From: JBHOQX01 sp042408595
GTDB taxonomy: Bacteria > Chloroflexota > Chloroflexia > Chloroflexales > Roseiflexaceae
Assembly: GCA_042408595.1 (NCBI GenBank)
Contig: JBHOQX010000022.1
Span: forward strand, 1-64,000
DNA: 64,000 bases
Reading direction: 5' to 3'
Shown here: piece after piece, positions 50,554-59,168 of the stretch
Position numbering within the stretch: position 1 is the stretch's first letter
Layout: each line of letters opens with the position of its first letter
Translations under genes and position numbers: made by a program
Notes under the pieces: generated by a model
What the model was told of the DNA's origin: nothing
Seen by the model: only the letters and a program-made list of their open reading frames with translations
Database searches by the model: none

Positions 50554-52254
50554 ATGAGCTTTCTCCCCACCCGCCGGCTGCTGTTGCTGAGTGCCGGGCT
50601 CGCACTGCTTGTGGTGCTGCTGGCCGCCTGCGCCGCAGAGGTCGCGCCGGCCCCCACAGCCGTGCCGACCCAGGCGCCCCCGTCGCCGACGCCGCTGCCC
50701 CGCGGCGGAAGCCTGACCGTCCGCCTGGCCGGCGATGTACCCGACCTGCGCCCCTGGCAGCCGCGTTCGCGTGGCGAGGAGCAGATCGTCGCGCTGCTCT
50801 ACAGCGGTCTTACCCGGCTCGACCCGCAGCTTCGCCCGGTGCCCGACCTGGCCGAGCGCTGGGACGCCTCCGCCGATGGTCGGACGATCACCTTCACGCT
50901 CCGTCCGGATGTCTCCTGGCACGACGGTCAGCCCTTTACTTCCGCGGACGTCGTCTTCACGATCGGCGCGCTGCGGGCGATCTCGCCGACCAACGCCCTG
51001 CTCGCCGACATCCGCCGGATCACGCGGGTGACGGCCCCGACCACGATGACGGCGGTGATCGAGTTGGACGAGCGTCACGCGCCGATCGTCAGCACGCTCT
51101 CGGTGCCGATGCTGCCGCGCCACCTGCTGGACGGGCGCAACCTGGCGAGCTTCAACGCCTGGGACGCGCCGGTCGGCACGGGGCCGTTTCAGCTCGCCGA
51201 ACGCAAGCCGGGCGCCTCGATCGTGCTCGCCGCGAACAAAGCGTTCTACCGGGGGTGGCCGCTGCTCGACCGGGTGGCGTTCGTCGTCGCGCCGGACGCG
51301 AAGGTCGCCGCCGGGGCGCTGCGCGACGGCCGGCTGCTGCTGGCCGAGCTGCCCTGGCTCGATGCGCGTGTCGCCGACCAGCAGATCCCGGGCCTTCAGG
51401 TAGGGCTGTATCCGGAGAACGCCTACTACTTCCTGGCATTCAACCTGCGCGAGGGCCGCCCATTCGCCGACCTGCGGGTGCGGCGGGCGCTGGCGAGCGC
51501 CGTCAACCTGCCGGCGCTGGTGAAGAAAGTAACCGATGAGGGCGGGATCGTGATCGGCAACAGCGCTCTACCCGGCTCCTGGGCCGACCAGGTGCGCCCA
51601 CCCACGGCGACGGTCGATCTGGAGCGCGCGGCGGACCTGCTGGACGATGCCGGCTGGCGCGTGCCGGATGGCGGTGGGGTGCGGCAGAAGAACGGTGTGC
51701 CGCTCGCGACCCAGATCTTCGTGCGCGGTGACGACCAGCGGCGGGTGCGGGCTGCCGAGCTGATCGCCGCGGCGGGGAACACGGTAGGGATGAGCCTGAC
51801 GGTGCAGCCGGCCGATTTCGAGACTGTGATCAAATCGAAGTACGTCCCGCCATACGACTTCGACCTGCTGCTGGGGAGCTGGATGAACAACGCCGGCGAC
51901 CCGGCTTATCCCGGCTACACCGCCTATGATCCGGACGACTTCGCCCTGTTCCACTCGTCGCAGCTCAACCAGGGTATCTCGGACCGCCGCCCGCTGTTGA
52001 ACCTGACCGGCTTCGCCGACAGCGCCTACGACAACCAGGCCGGCGCAGCCCGCCAGCTCTACGACCTCGAGCAGCGGGCGCAGGCGGTGCGGCTGGCGCA
52101 GCAGCGGATCGCCGGGCAGTTGCCGTACCTGTTTCTGTGGGCCGACCAGATCCCGGTGCTCGCCAGCCCGCAGCTCACCACCCTCGATGGGCCGCCGAAT
52201 CTCAACACGCCGATGTATATGTGGAATATCGAGCGGTGGTATCTGCGGCGATAG
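50554..52254 (+). CDS. Peptide/solute-binding lipoprotein (SBP_bac_5)
   Basis: This 566-residue protein has a lipoprotein signal ending LLAAC (Cys25), a Pro-Thr linker, and the two-lobed family-5 extracellular binding fold with RGGSLTVRLAGDVPDL and the conserved LYSGLTRLDPQLRPVPDLAERW opening (shown as DLAERW) and WHDGQPFTSADVVFT. It should bind oligopeptides or a similar solute for an ABC importer, but no permease or ATPase gene is adjacent. The start ATG 50554 follows a TATAAT box (50538-50546 region) closely. Confidence 0.93.
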   Translation: MSFLPTRRLLLLSAGLALLVVLLAACAAEVAPAPTAVPTQAPPSPTPLPRGGSLTVRLAGDVPDLRPWQPRSRGEEQIVALLYSGLTRLDPQLRPVPDLAERWDASADGRTITFTLRPDVSWHDGQPFTSADVVFTIGALRAISPTNALLADIRRITRVTAPTTMTAVIELDERHAPIVSTLSVPMLPRHLLDGRNLASFNAWDAPVGTGPFQLAERKPGASIVLAANKAFYRGWPLLDRVAFVVAPDAKVAAGALRDGRLLLAELPWLDARVADQQIPGLQVGLYPENAYYFLAFNLREGRPFADLRVRRALASAVNLPALVKKVTDEGGIVIGNSALPGSWADQVRPPTATVDLERAADLLDDAGWRVPDGGGVRQKNGVPLATQIFVRGDDQRRVRAAELIAAAGNTVGMSLTVQPADFETVIKSKYVPPYDFDLLLGSWMNNAGDPAYPGYTAYDPDDFALFHSSQLNQGISDRRPLLNLTGFADSAYDNQAGAARQLYDLEQRAQAVRLAQQRIAGQLPYLFLWADQIPVLASPQLTTLDGPPNLNTPMYMWNIERWYLRR

Positions 52255-52305
52255 GCGGATTGAGCGATTGCAGCTTGCAGATTGCGCAATTGCCCGCCCC
52301 AGCCC

Positions 52306-53022
52306 TTAGCCTCTAGCCCCTTCGGTCGTGCCGCTGTCGTACCCCATGCGAATCCATCCCTTCTTGATAGCGTAGATCACCGCCATCGTCCGGTCGTTCA
52401 CTTGGAGCTTCGACAGGATGGATGTGATGTGGTTCTTGACAGTCTGCCCGCTGATCGACAATTCGTTCGCGATCTCCTTATTCGACAGGCCGCGGGCGAT
52501 GCAGTCGAGAATCTCGATCTCGCGGGAGGTGAGCGGGGCGAACAGCGCGCTCGTCTGTTCGTCATCGCTGGTGGCCAGCTCGCGGAACTGGTGCAGCACC
52601 CGGGTGGCGACGTGCGGCTTCGCCAGCACGCTGTCGTTGATCAGATAGCGCCCGCGCGCCACCTCGCGGATCATGCGGAGCAACTCAGCCGGGTGCACGT
52701 CCTTCGACGAATAGGCCGCCGCGCCGACCTTGATCGCCTGGAAGAGCTGCTCGTCGTCTTCGTACACGCTCAGGACGATCATGGCGATCCGCGGGTCGCG
52801 ACGCTTGATCACGCGGGCGACCTCCAGCCCGTTCAGGCCGGGCAGGTTGATATCGACCAGCACGACATCCGGCAGCGCCCGCTCGGCCAGCTTGATCGCC
52901 TCCTGGCCGTTCTCCGCCTCACCGACGACCTCCATGTCGCCAGCGGCCTCCAAACTCCAGCGGATACCGTTGCGAAAGAGCGGATGGTCATCGATGATCA
53001 GCACGCGGATTTTCTCAGCCAT
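52306..53022 (-). CDS. NarL/FixJ-type response regulator
   Basis: The 238-residue product has a receiver domain with acidic pocket IIDDHP, phospho-acceptor Asp54 in VVLVDINLPGLNG and Lys in YSSKDV, and a C-terminal LuxR-type helix-turn-helix (LTSREIEILDCIARGLSNKEIANELSISGQTVKNHI, in parts). It pairs with the histidine kinase upstream on the same strand, 56 bases away. Unusually it has a long linker of about 25 residues (HVATRVLHQFRELATSDDEQT, partly). Confidence 0.95.
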   Translation of the reverse strand: MAEKIRVLIIDDHPLFRNGIRWSLEAAGDMEVVGEAENGQEAIKLAERALPDVVLVDINLPGLNGLEVARVIKRRDPRIAMIVLSVYEDDEQLFQAIKVGAAAYSSKDVHPAELLRMIREVARGRYLINDSVLAKPHVATRVLHQFRELATSDDEQTSALFAPLTSREIEILDCIARGLSNKEIANELSISGQTVKNHITSILSKLQVNDRTMAVIYAIKKGWIRMGYDSGTTEGARG

Positions 53023-53078
53023 AGCCTGCCTCTTCGCTTCCGCTCAAACCATGCCGCCATTCCTGGCGCGCCGCTGGC

Positions 53079-54098
53079 CTACCCGAGCGGCAGCACCACG
53101 GTCACCTCGGCACCGTGGCCGGGGCTCGACGCGACAGTGAACCGCGCGCCGATCATCTCGGCACGCTCGCGCATGCTCGTCAGCCCCCAGTTCGTCCGCC
53201 CGGCGCGCCGGGCGACCTCGCGCGGGTCGAACCCCGGCCCCTCGTCCCGCACTTGGAGCCGCACCGCCGTCCCCTCGTTCGTCAGCCGCACGCTGATCGG
53301 CGCGCCGCGGGCATACTTGTAGGCGTTCTGCAGCGACTCCTGCACGATGCGATAGAGCACGATCTCAACCTCGCGCGGCAGCCTCGGCAGCGGGTCGGCG
53401 TCCAGCCCGACCGGCGCGCCGTGGATGTTCGCGTAGCGCCGCACCAGCTCGCCGATCGCGGCTGCCAGCCCCTGCTCGTCCAGCCGCCCGGGCCGCAAGT
53501 CGGCGATGAAGCGTCGCACGTCGGCCAGCCCGTCGCGTACCGCGCTGCGCAGCCGGTCGAGCGTCAGCAGCAGGCGCGCGTCGTCGTGCCCCTGGGCGGC
53601 GGTGCAGGCGGTCTCCAGCAGCATGAGCGTGTTGGCCAACACCTGCGCCGGGCCGTCGTGCACCTCGCGCGCCAGGCGCAGCCGCTCCTCCTCGCGCCCG
53701 GCGATCGCTTGTGCCCGCAGCGCCAGCGCCCACGGGTCGGTGGTCGGGGCATTTGCCGGGCCGGTCAGCGCTGCGCTGCTCATCTCGATCTGTCGGACGA
53801 ACTGCTCGAGTTGGCGCGCGGCGTGCTCGCTGGCGGCGGCCTCCTGCGCCAGGGCGTCGTGCTGGGCGCGCAGCGCCGCGATCCGGCGTTTCAGCTCGCC
53901 CGCGCCGAACGCGCCGCGCCCGGCGGCCGCCTGGTAGCGGACGGTCGCCTCGTCGAGCTGGCGGGATGTCTGGCGCAGCGCGGCCTGGAGCGCCTCGCCT
54001 TCGCGGCGGGTCTCCTGGACCAGCGCCCGCATCCGGGCCAGTTGCTCATCGACGATCGCCTGCGCCTCGCGCAGCACTGGCGGAGAGTCGGTGCTCAC
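53079..54098 (-). CDS. Sensor histidine kinase, HisKA_3 (DegS/NarX) type
   Basis: This 339-residue kinase has an N-terminal coiled coil (about 1-140), the H-box ERLRLAREVHDGPAQVLANT with the phospho-accepting His near residue 147, and an HATPase domain with IVQESLQNAYKYA and DEGPGFD. There is no membrane segment or sensory domain, so it senses a cytoplasmic signal through the coiled coil or a partner. It phosphorylates the NarL-type regulator encoded just downstream. Start GTG 54098. Confidence 0.93.
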   Translation of the reverse strand: MSTDSPPVLREAQAIVDEQLARMRALVQETRREGEALQAALRQTSRQLDEATVRYQAAAGRGAFGAGELKRRIAALRAQHDALAQEAAASEHAARQLEQFVRQIEMSSAALTGPANAPTTDPWALALRAQAIAGREEERLRLAREVHDGPAQVLANTLMLLETACTAAQGHDDARLLLTLDRLRSAVRDGLADVRRFIADLRPGRLDEQGLAAAIGELVRRYANIHGAPVGLDADPLPRLPREVEIVLYRIVQESLQNAYKYARGAPISVRLTNEGTAVRLQVRDEGPGFDPREVARRAGRTNWGLTSMRERAEMIGARFTVASSPGHGAEVTVVLPLG

Positions 54099-54406
54099 AT
54101 CCGTCTCGAGTCAGTCGCGCAGCGCCGCCGCGCTGCTCAATTCGCTAGCACTATACACCAACTGCACCTGTTCTGCTAGTGATTCGGGCAATGATGGCGA
54201 TTTCGATCAGATGGTTGCGCCCGCGCTGCCTTACGATGCATCATCGTAGGACTCATGCGATTCGCGCCTCGTGCGAGAGAGGGCGGGCCGTCGCCCTCCA
54301 GAGCTCGTGTGTCGCGGCGGCTCGACGGTGACATGTCGCTGCGGCGCCGCCGAGCCGGGGATCGTGGGAAGGCAACGCCTCGTCGCGCCCGCCCCGCTAC
54401 CACCTC
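54099..54406. other. Intergenic region with a small palindrome
   Basis: TACGATG and CATCGTA (54232-54238, 54242-54248) form a perfect 7-bp inverted repeat with a CAT spacer. The surroundings (GTGATTCGGGCAATGATGGCG) are less GC-rich. It lies between the LysR gene's 3' end and the kinase gene's 5' end and may be a terminator of the former. Confidence 0.4.
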
Positions 54407-55336
54407 TCACTCCGGCAGCTTCAGACCCTCCTTGACGATCAACTTGCGGATGTCCGGCCCGCTGAGGAAGGCGTACAGCTCGTGGATGGCGCGCGGCGCG
54501 CCCCGCTCGCGCGAGCGCAGCACATGCCATTCCTGCTGCAGGTTCAGCCCGCTCAGATCGACCACACCGGCATCGCGGCCGCGCGGCAGGCGCGTCTGCG
54601 GGATGAACGCCAGGCCGATCCCGTCGCGCACCGCCCGCACCGTCAGCCCGACACTGTCGGTCTCCAGCGCGACATGGATGTCGCCGGCGCCGATGCCGCG
54701 CCGCCGCAGCCCGTCTTCGATCACGCGGCGGGTGGGCGTGCCGGATCGCGGCAGGATCAGCGGCTCGTTGCGGAGCGCGCCGGGGGGCACCTGCTCCTGC
54801 GCCAGCAATGGGTGGTTGCGCGGCGCGAGCAGCACCAACGGCTCGACGGCGAACAGGGCCGACTCCCACCCGCGGCGGCGGTGCGGCTCCTCGATCAGCA
54901 GGATGTGCGCCCGCTGCGCCGCCAGCCATTCCAGCAGCGTCTCGCTCGGCGCGAGCGTAACCGTTACCCCGATCGCCGGGAAGCGGGCGCGGAAGGCGGC
55001 CAGCAGCGGCGGCAGCACGATCTCGCCGGTCGATGGGGTGCAGCCCACGGTGACCCGCCCGGCGATCTGGCCCCGCAGCGCCTTGACATTCTCCTCAGCC
55101 CGTTCGGAGAGCGCCAGCATCTCGCGTGCCAGCTCGATCAGCGCCTCGCCGGCGTGTGTCGGCAGCATCTGCTGGCCCACGCGCCGGAACAGGCGCGCCC
55201 CGTCGAGTTGCTCTTCGAGCAGGCGGATATGCTGGCTCACCGCCGGCTGCGACATGTGCAGTTGCTCGGCCGCGGCGCTGTAGTTGCCGCTGTCCACGAC
55301 CGCCAGAAAGGTGCGCAGGTGGATCGTGTTGAGCAT
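54407..55336 (-). CDS. LysR-family transcriptional regulator
   Basis: The 309-residue product begins with the LysR helix-turn-helix (HLRTFLAVVDSGNYSAAAEQLHMSQPAVSQHIRLLEEQLG-like, in parts; note the variant Asp-Gly after the last Leu) and has a two-lobed effector-binding domain starting near residue 92 (GRVTVGCTPSTGEIVLP). It probably regulates a nearby gene in response to a small acid or amino acid; no operator could be identified. The closest candidate is its own gene or the calcium exchanger gene 197 bases upstream on the same strand. Start ATG 55336. Confidence 0.92.
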   Translation of the reverse strand: MLNTIHLRTFLAVVDSGNYSAAAEQLHMSQPAVSQHIRLLEEQLDGARLFRRVGQQMLPTHAGEALIELAREMLALSERAEENVKALRGQIAGRVTVGCTPSTGEIVLPPLLAAFRARFPAIGVTVTLAPSETLLEWLAAQRAHILLIEEPHRRRGWESALFAVEPLVLLAPRNHPLLAQEQVPPGALRNEPLILPRSGTPTRRVIEDGLRRRGIGAGDIHVALETDSVGLTVRAVRDGIGLAFIPQTRLPRGRDAGVVDLSGLNLQQEWHVLRSRERGAPRAIHELYAFLSGPDIRKLIVKEGLKLPE

Positions 55337-55500
55337 GGCATTGTCGGCAGAAGCGAGCGGGTGGTCAGATGGTCAGACGGGGAGATGGTCAGATCAGCGG
55401 CCATCTGGAATCTGCAATCACACAACGGCCAGGAGCCAGCGAACCAGACAGGGAGACACGGCGAAGGGGAGACCAGCCAGGAGCCTGCACGGACCACGCA
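55337..55500. repeat. Simple GGTCAGA-type repeat patch
   Basis: GGTGGTCAGATGGTCAGACGG, GATGGTCAGATCAG and CAACGGCCAGGAGCCAGCG are short degenerate units (each part below 20 bases in the core GGTCAGATGGTCAGACG). It resembles the 21576-21740 patch in the opposite orientation. Confidence 0.45.
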
Positions 55501-55533
55501 TCACTCAAAACTCAGAACATCGCCCCCTGTCTC

Positions 55534-56649
55534 CTATGGGTGCACCGGCGCCGTAAAATAAAACCCCAGCGCGACCAGCACATACACCGCCAGCAGTTGC
55601 GCGCCCTCCAGCCAGTTGCTCTTGCCGTCCACCGCGATCAGGGCCGCGATCAGCACCGCCAGAAAGAGCGTCGCAACCTCGAACAGGCTGAAGAACAGTG
55701 TCAGTTCGCGCCCGAAGAGCAGGCTGATAAACACCAGCAGCGGCGCCACGAACAGCGCGATCTGCATGCTGGAGCCGAGCGAGATCGACAGCGACAGATC
55801 CATCTTGTTCCTGATCGCCACCTGCACCCCGACGATATGCTCGGCGACATTGCCGACGATCGGGATGATAATAATCCCCAGGAACAGCTCGCTCACGCCG
55901 AGGCTTTCGACCACCGGTTCGACTGCCTCGACCAGAAACTCGCTCAGAAACACGATCGCGATCGTGCTCGCCACCAGCACCCCCGCCGCGACCGGGACGC
56001 TCCACGTCGCCTGATGCTGCTCCTCTTCCGCGGAAGGACGATCCACCTCGCTGGCGCTGTCCGCCATGTCCACCGGCCCGCGAAACTGAAAGACCAGGCT
56101 CAGCAGATACAGCAGGATGAGCACGCCAGCGACGCCCAAACTGAGCGCGTTCAGCGCCGGGTCGTTCACGTCGGTGTTGACGACGTCGAGCGCCCCGCGC
56201 TGGACCTCGGCCACCAGCTCGAACAGCGTCGGAATGATCAGCCCGATGACCGCCAGGGTCATCATCGAGGCCGACATGCCGGCCAGGCCGCGGTCGAAGC
56301 GCTGGATGCCGTTCCGCCAGCCGCCGAGCAGCAGGCTAAAGCCCAGGATGAGCAGCAGGTTCCCAAGGATCGATCCGGTGATCGACGCCTTGACGAGCGC
56401 GTACTGCCCGGCGCGCAGCGCAACAATGGTGATGATCAGCTCGGCGGCGTTGCCGAGCGTGGCGTTCAGCAGCCCGCCGACCTTCGGGCCGGTGTGGATC
56501 GCCAGCTCCTCGGTTGCCTCGCCGAGCAGCCCGGCGAGCGGCACAAGGGCGATCGCCGAGACGGCAAAGATGATCAGCGGGTTCCAGTGCAGCAGCTCCG
56601 CCGCCACCGCCAGCGGAACAAACACGAGCAGATAGCGCAGGAATCGCAA
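55534..56649 (-). CDS. Calcium/proton exchanger (CaCA/ChaA-like)
   Basis: This 371-residue membrane protein has two homologous halves of five to six helices, each with the cation-binding glutamate motif: GLLNATLGNAAELIITIVAL (first half) and VGNVAEHIVGVQVAI (second half), as in Cax/ChaA exchangers. An acidic loop (SASEVDRPSAEEEQHQ) links the halves. It should expel Ca2+ in exchange for protons. The start is unsure: TTG 56649 has an AAGGAG site, while the frame opens at TTG 56712 with a weaker site. Confidence 0.88.
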   Translation of the reverse strand: MRFLRYLLVFVPLAVAAELLHWNPLIIFAVSAIALVPLAGLLGEATEELAIHTGPKVGGLLNATLGNAAELIITIVALRAGQYALVKASITGSILGNLLLILGFSLLLGGWRNGIQRFDRGLAGMSASMMTLAVIGLIIPTLFELVAEVQRGALDVVNTDVNDPALNALSLGVAGVLILLYLLSLVFQFRGPVDMADSASEVDRPSAEEEQHQATWSVPVAAGVLVASTIAIVFLSEFLVEAVEPVVESLGVSELFLGIIIIPIVGNVAEHIVGVQVAIRNKMDLSLSISLGSSMQIALFVAPLLVFISLLFGRELTLFFSLFEVATLFLAVLIAALIAVDGKSNWLEGAQLLAVYVLVALGFYFTAPVHP

Positions 56650-56730
56650 ACGGCGCTCCTTCGTCTTCAGCGGCCTGGCGGATGAGCGTTTGTTCAACGG
56701 TTTTGCTATCAATCTTCATCATACCATATC

Positions 56731-56759
56731 TTGCGTTTCAGCCGAAGAAGCGGTACAAT
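56731..56759 (+). promoter_or_regulatory. Sigma-70 promoter of the CoA-binding protein gene
   Basis: TTGCGT (56731-56736) and TACAAT (56754-56759) are separated by exactly 17 bases. The expected start at about 56766 leaves a leader of about 75 bases carrying a terminator-like hairpin. Confidence 0.65.
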
Positions 56760-56778
56760 TGAGCTGCTTCAGATCTAG

Positions 56779-56818
56779 GGCAGCGACGCCAGACGACCGG
56801 CGCGCTGCCTTTTCGTTT
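56779..56818 (+). terminator. Terminator-like hairpin in the leader (attenuator candidate)
   Basis: GGCAGCG (56779-56785) and CGCTGCC (56803-56809) form a perfect stem followed directly by TTTTCGTTT, the layout of an intrinsic terminator. It lies between the promoter and the ATG at 56842, so early termination could control the gene or yield a short RNA. Confidence 0.6.
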
Positions 56819-56841
56819 ACGCAGTCGTCCTGGAGGCCATC

Positions 56842-57267
56842 ATGCCATCGGACAGCGAACTGACCGACCTGCTGATGCAGGCGCAGACCATAGCGATTGT
56901 CGGGATGAGCGACCGCCCGGAGCGGGACTCATATGCCGTCGCGCGCTTTTTGCAGCGCCATGGCTATCGGATCATCCCGGTGAACCCGAACCTGCGCGGC
57001 CCCGTGCTCGGCGAGGTGCCCTACGCCAGCCTGCGCGATGTGAAAGAGCATATCGATATCGTCGATGTGTTCCGCCGGCCGGAGTTCGTGCCAGCAGTGG
57101 TCGAGGACGCGATCGCCGTTGGCGCGGGCGCGGTGTGGATGCAGCTCGGCGTCATCAATGATGCAGCGGCCCAGCGGGCGCGCCAGGCCGGCCTGACGGT
57201 GGTGATGGACCGCTGTATGGCGATCGAGCACCGCCGGCTGATGCGCTACGCCGAGATGGTCGCCTAG
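56842..57267 (+). CDS. CoA-binding domain protein (YccU-like)
   Basis: The 141-residue product is a single Rossmann CoA-binding domain: TIAIVGMSDRPERDSYAVARFL near the N-terminus (core IAIVGMSDRPERDSY), YRIIPVNPN and WMQLGV, ending in VVMDRCMAIEH. Free-standing CoA-binding proteins of this type (YccU, YneT) bind CoA or acyl-CoA in the cytoplasm; their roles are poorly known. Its leader carries a terminator-like hairpin. Start ATG 56842 with TGGAGG upstream. Confidence 0.9.
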   Translation: MPSDSELTDLLMQAQTIAIVGMSDRPERDSYAVARFLQRHGYRIIPVNPNLRGPVLGEVPYASLRDVKEHIDIVDVFRRPEFVPAVVEDAIAVGAGAVWMQLGVINDAAAQRARQAGLTVVMDRCMAIEHRRLMRYAEMVA

Positions 57268-57446
57268 CCCGCGCAGCGCACAAAGGCGAAGACCGCGCTG
57301 AGAGGTTCCGGTTTCGCGCCGGGCCGGTAGCCGTGAGGCTGCTGCCCGGCGCGAGCGTTTCTGCGCGCTTGCTGCAGCGCTCCCTCCGCGCGCGGGAGCG
57401 GTATCAGCCGGGGCGCGTAGACGCGCGCCCGCGCCTGCCCGGGGGG

Positions 57447-57863
57447 TTATGGCGCCTGCCCCTCCTCGATCAGCGCGCGCGCCTGGCGCACCAACTGGTC
57501 GAGCCGGGCATCGACGATCTGCTGCCACTCGCTGGCTTCGTCTTCTTCCAGCGCGCCGCCGCCGTATTTCAACTCGCGCGCCATATCCCAGCCCTTGCGC
57601 GCCGCGAACCGCTCCAGCTCAGCCCGGCGCGCGGGCGGCCAGCTGGCGATGTAGCGCTGGAAGGCGATATTGAGCTTGTTGGAGCCGTCCGGATCGAGGG
57701 CGGGAAGCGCGATCCATGGCTCGCTGTCGTACGGGTGCGGGTGCTTCGCCGAGGAGAAGAAGATCTCGCCGTGCGTCCGGCTGTAGCGGTACTCGCCGTC
57801 GCCGGCGTAGTTGGCCGGGTTGCTGGCGATGGCGCCTTTGAGCATGCGGTCGGTGATCGCCAT
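57447..57863 (-). CDS. Hypothetical soluble protein
   Basis: I do not recognise this 138-residue protein. It is supported by a GGAGC site before the ATG at 57863 and by codon usage typical of the window. It is predicted soluble, with aromatic-rich middle segments (YRYSRTHGEIFFSSAKHPHPYD, core YRYSRTHGEIFF) and helical ends (ASEWQQIVDARLDQLVRQARA). No metal or catalytic motif stands out. Neighbours (CoA-binding protein, pyrophosphatase) give no hint. Confidence 0.75.
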   Translation of the reverse strand: MAITDRMLKGAIASNPANYAGDGEYRYSRTHGEIFFSSAKHPHPYDSEPWIALPALDPDGSNKLNIAFQRYIASWPPARRAELERFAARKGWDMARELKYGGGALEEDEASEWQQIVDARLDQLVRQARALIEEGQAP

Positions 57864-58032
57864 TGCGGTGCTCCGCTGCAGACTGCGCCGGGCGGCGCCC
57901 GGCGGCGTGTAGTATACCGCAGCGCCAACCGGTTGTACAGGGCTGCTTCGACGCTTCCGCCCCGTGGGGGCCGCATGGAAGGGGCCGGCAGTCGCATTCA
58001 GGAGTCTTTCATGGCCGCTGTGTCGAGCAGCA

Positions 58033-58041
58033 TGGTATAAT
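58033..58041 (+). promoter_or_regulatory. Extended -10 promoter of the pyrophosphatase gene
   Basis: TGGTATAAT matches the extended -10 consensus exactly, about 35-55 bases before the possible starts of ppa. No -35 box is evident. Confidence 0.55.
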
Positions 58042-58094
58042 TTGCTGGGGCGGGCGCCAAGTGGTGGCAGCCCGTGAGCGAGCGATCAGTGCGC

Positions 58095-58643
58095 ATGAAC
58101 CTCTGGCACGAACTCGACCCGGGGCCGGATGTGCCGAACGTCATCCACGTCATCGTGGAAATCCCCAAAGGGTCGCGCAACAAATACGAGTTTCACAAGC
58201 AGACCGGCGCGTTCAAGCTTGATCGCGTGCTCTACTCGCCGGTGCACTACCCCGGCGACTACGGCTTCATTCCGCAGACGTATTACGACGACGGCGACCC
58301 GCTCGATGTGCTGGTGATGACCAATCTGCCGACGTTCACCGGCTGCATCGTCGAGGCCCGCCCGATCGGCATGTTCCGCATGACCGACCGCGGCGAGCCG
58401 GACGACAAGGTGCTCGCCGTGCTGCACTACGACCCGTTTTTCCAGGACATCAGCGATTATACCGACTTGCCGGCGCACTTCATCAAGGAAGTCGAGCACT
58501 TCTTCACGGTCTACAAGGACCTGGAGGGGGTACGGGTCGAGCCGATCGGGTGGGAGGATGCCGCGTGGGCGAAGGAGCGTGTCCTGTACGCGGCGAACCA
58601 TTACTGGGACATGCGCGCTGGCCGCCTGCCCAAGCGAGCGTAG
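58095..58643 (+). CDS. ppa: Family I inorganic pyrophosphatase
   Basis: This enzyme (182 residues) hydrolyses pyrophosphate, pulling biosynthetic reactions forward. Visible motifs are VEIPKGSRNKYEFHK, LYSPVHYPGDYGFIPQT, the metal-binding DDGDPLDVLV and DDKVLAVLHYDP, all in order. The start is either ATG 58095 or GTG 58074, the latter adding MSERSVR; neither has a strong ribosome-binding site. Soluble and cytoplasmic. A Nudix gene follows 31 bases downstream on the same strand. Confidence 0.96.
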   Translation: MNLWHELDPGPDVPNVIHVIVEIPKGSRNKYEFHKQTGAFKLDRVLYSPVHYPGDYGFIPQTYYDDGDPLDVLVMTNLPTFTGCIVEARPIGMFRMTDRGEPDDKVLAVLHYDPFFQDISDYTDLPAHFIKEVEHFFTVYKDLEGVRVEPIGWEDAAWAKERVLYAANHYWDMRAGRLPKRA

Positions 58644-58674
58644 CGCGCCCGAGCCGGGCGGTACAACGAACCAG

Positions 58675-59133
58675 ATGACAACGAACGACAACACGGTCCG
58701 GCGTGACCAACGAACAGCGTACTCGGCTGGGGGCGTCATCTATCGGTTTGACAAGGGTGGGATCGAGGTCGCACTGATCGCCACGAACGGTGGCCGACGC
58801 TGGGGGTTGCCCAAGGGGCATGTCCGGCGCGGCGAGACGGCGGAGGCCGCCGCCGTACGCGAGATCGCCGAGGAGACCGGCCTGGACGGCGCGATCGAGC
58901 GCCACCTGGCGACGATCGAATACTGGTTCCGCGCCGGGACGACGCGCATCCACAAGTACGTTGATCTCTTCCTGGTGCGGTACACCAGCGGCGCGCTGGC
59001 TCCGCAGCAGGCCGAGGTCGATGACGCCCGCTGGTTTCCGCTCGGCGAGGCGCAGCAACTCGCCTCGTTCGAGCGCGAGCGCGAGGTGCTGGAGCGCGTG
59101 CGGCAGCTCGTGGAGGCGGGCGAGCTCGCATGA
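58675..59133 (+). CDS. Nudix hydrolase
   Basis: The 152-residue product carries a complete Nudix box, GHVRRGETAEAAAVREIAEETG (cores GHVRRGE and REIAEETG), flanked by RRWGLPKGH, and hydrolyses a nucleoside diphosphate derivative such as a sugar nucleotide, dinucleotide polyphosphate or 8-oxo-dGTP. The AGGVIYRFD start and HKYVDLFLVRY segment suggest the Ap4A or diadenosine type, but this is weak. Start ATG 58675. It may be cotranscribed with ppa, whose product would remove pyrophosphate. Confidence 0.92.
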   Translation: MTTNDNTVRRDQRTAYSAGGVIYRFDKGGIEVALIATNGGRRWGLPKGHVRRGETAEAAAVREIAEETGLDGAIERHLATIEYWFRAGTTRIHKYVDLFLVRYTSGALAPQQAEVDDARWFPLGEAQQLASFEREREVLERVRQLVEAGELA

Positions 59134-59168
59134 CGCGGTTCCACGCCGGCACGCCGGGCGTCATTGGC

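Noticed and set aside
57268..57446. GCTGAGAGG-containing structured GC-rich region, considered as a TPP riboswitch
   Set aside because: The conserved TPP core and partner helix are missing, and no thiamine gene follows.
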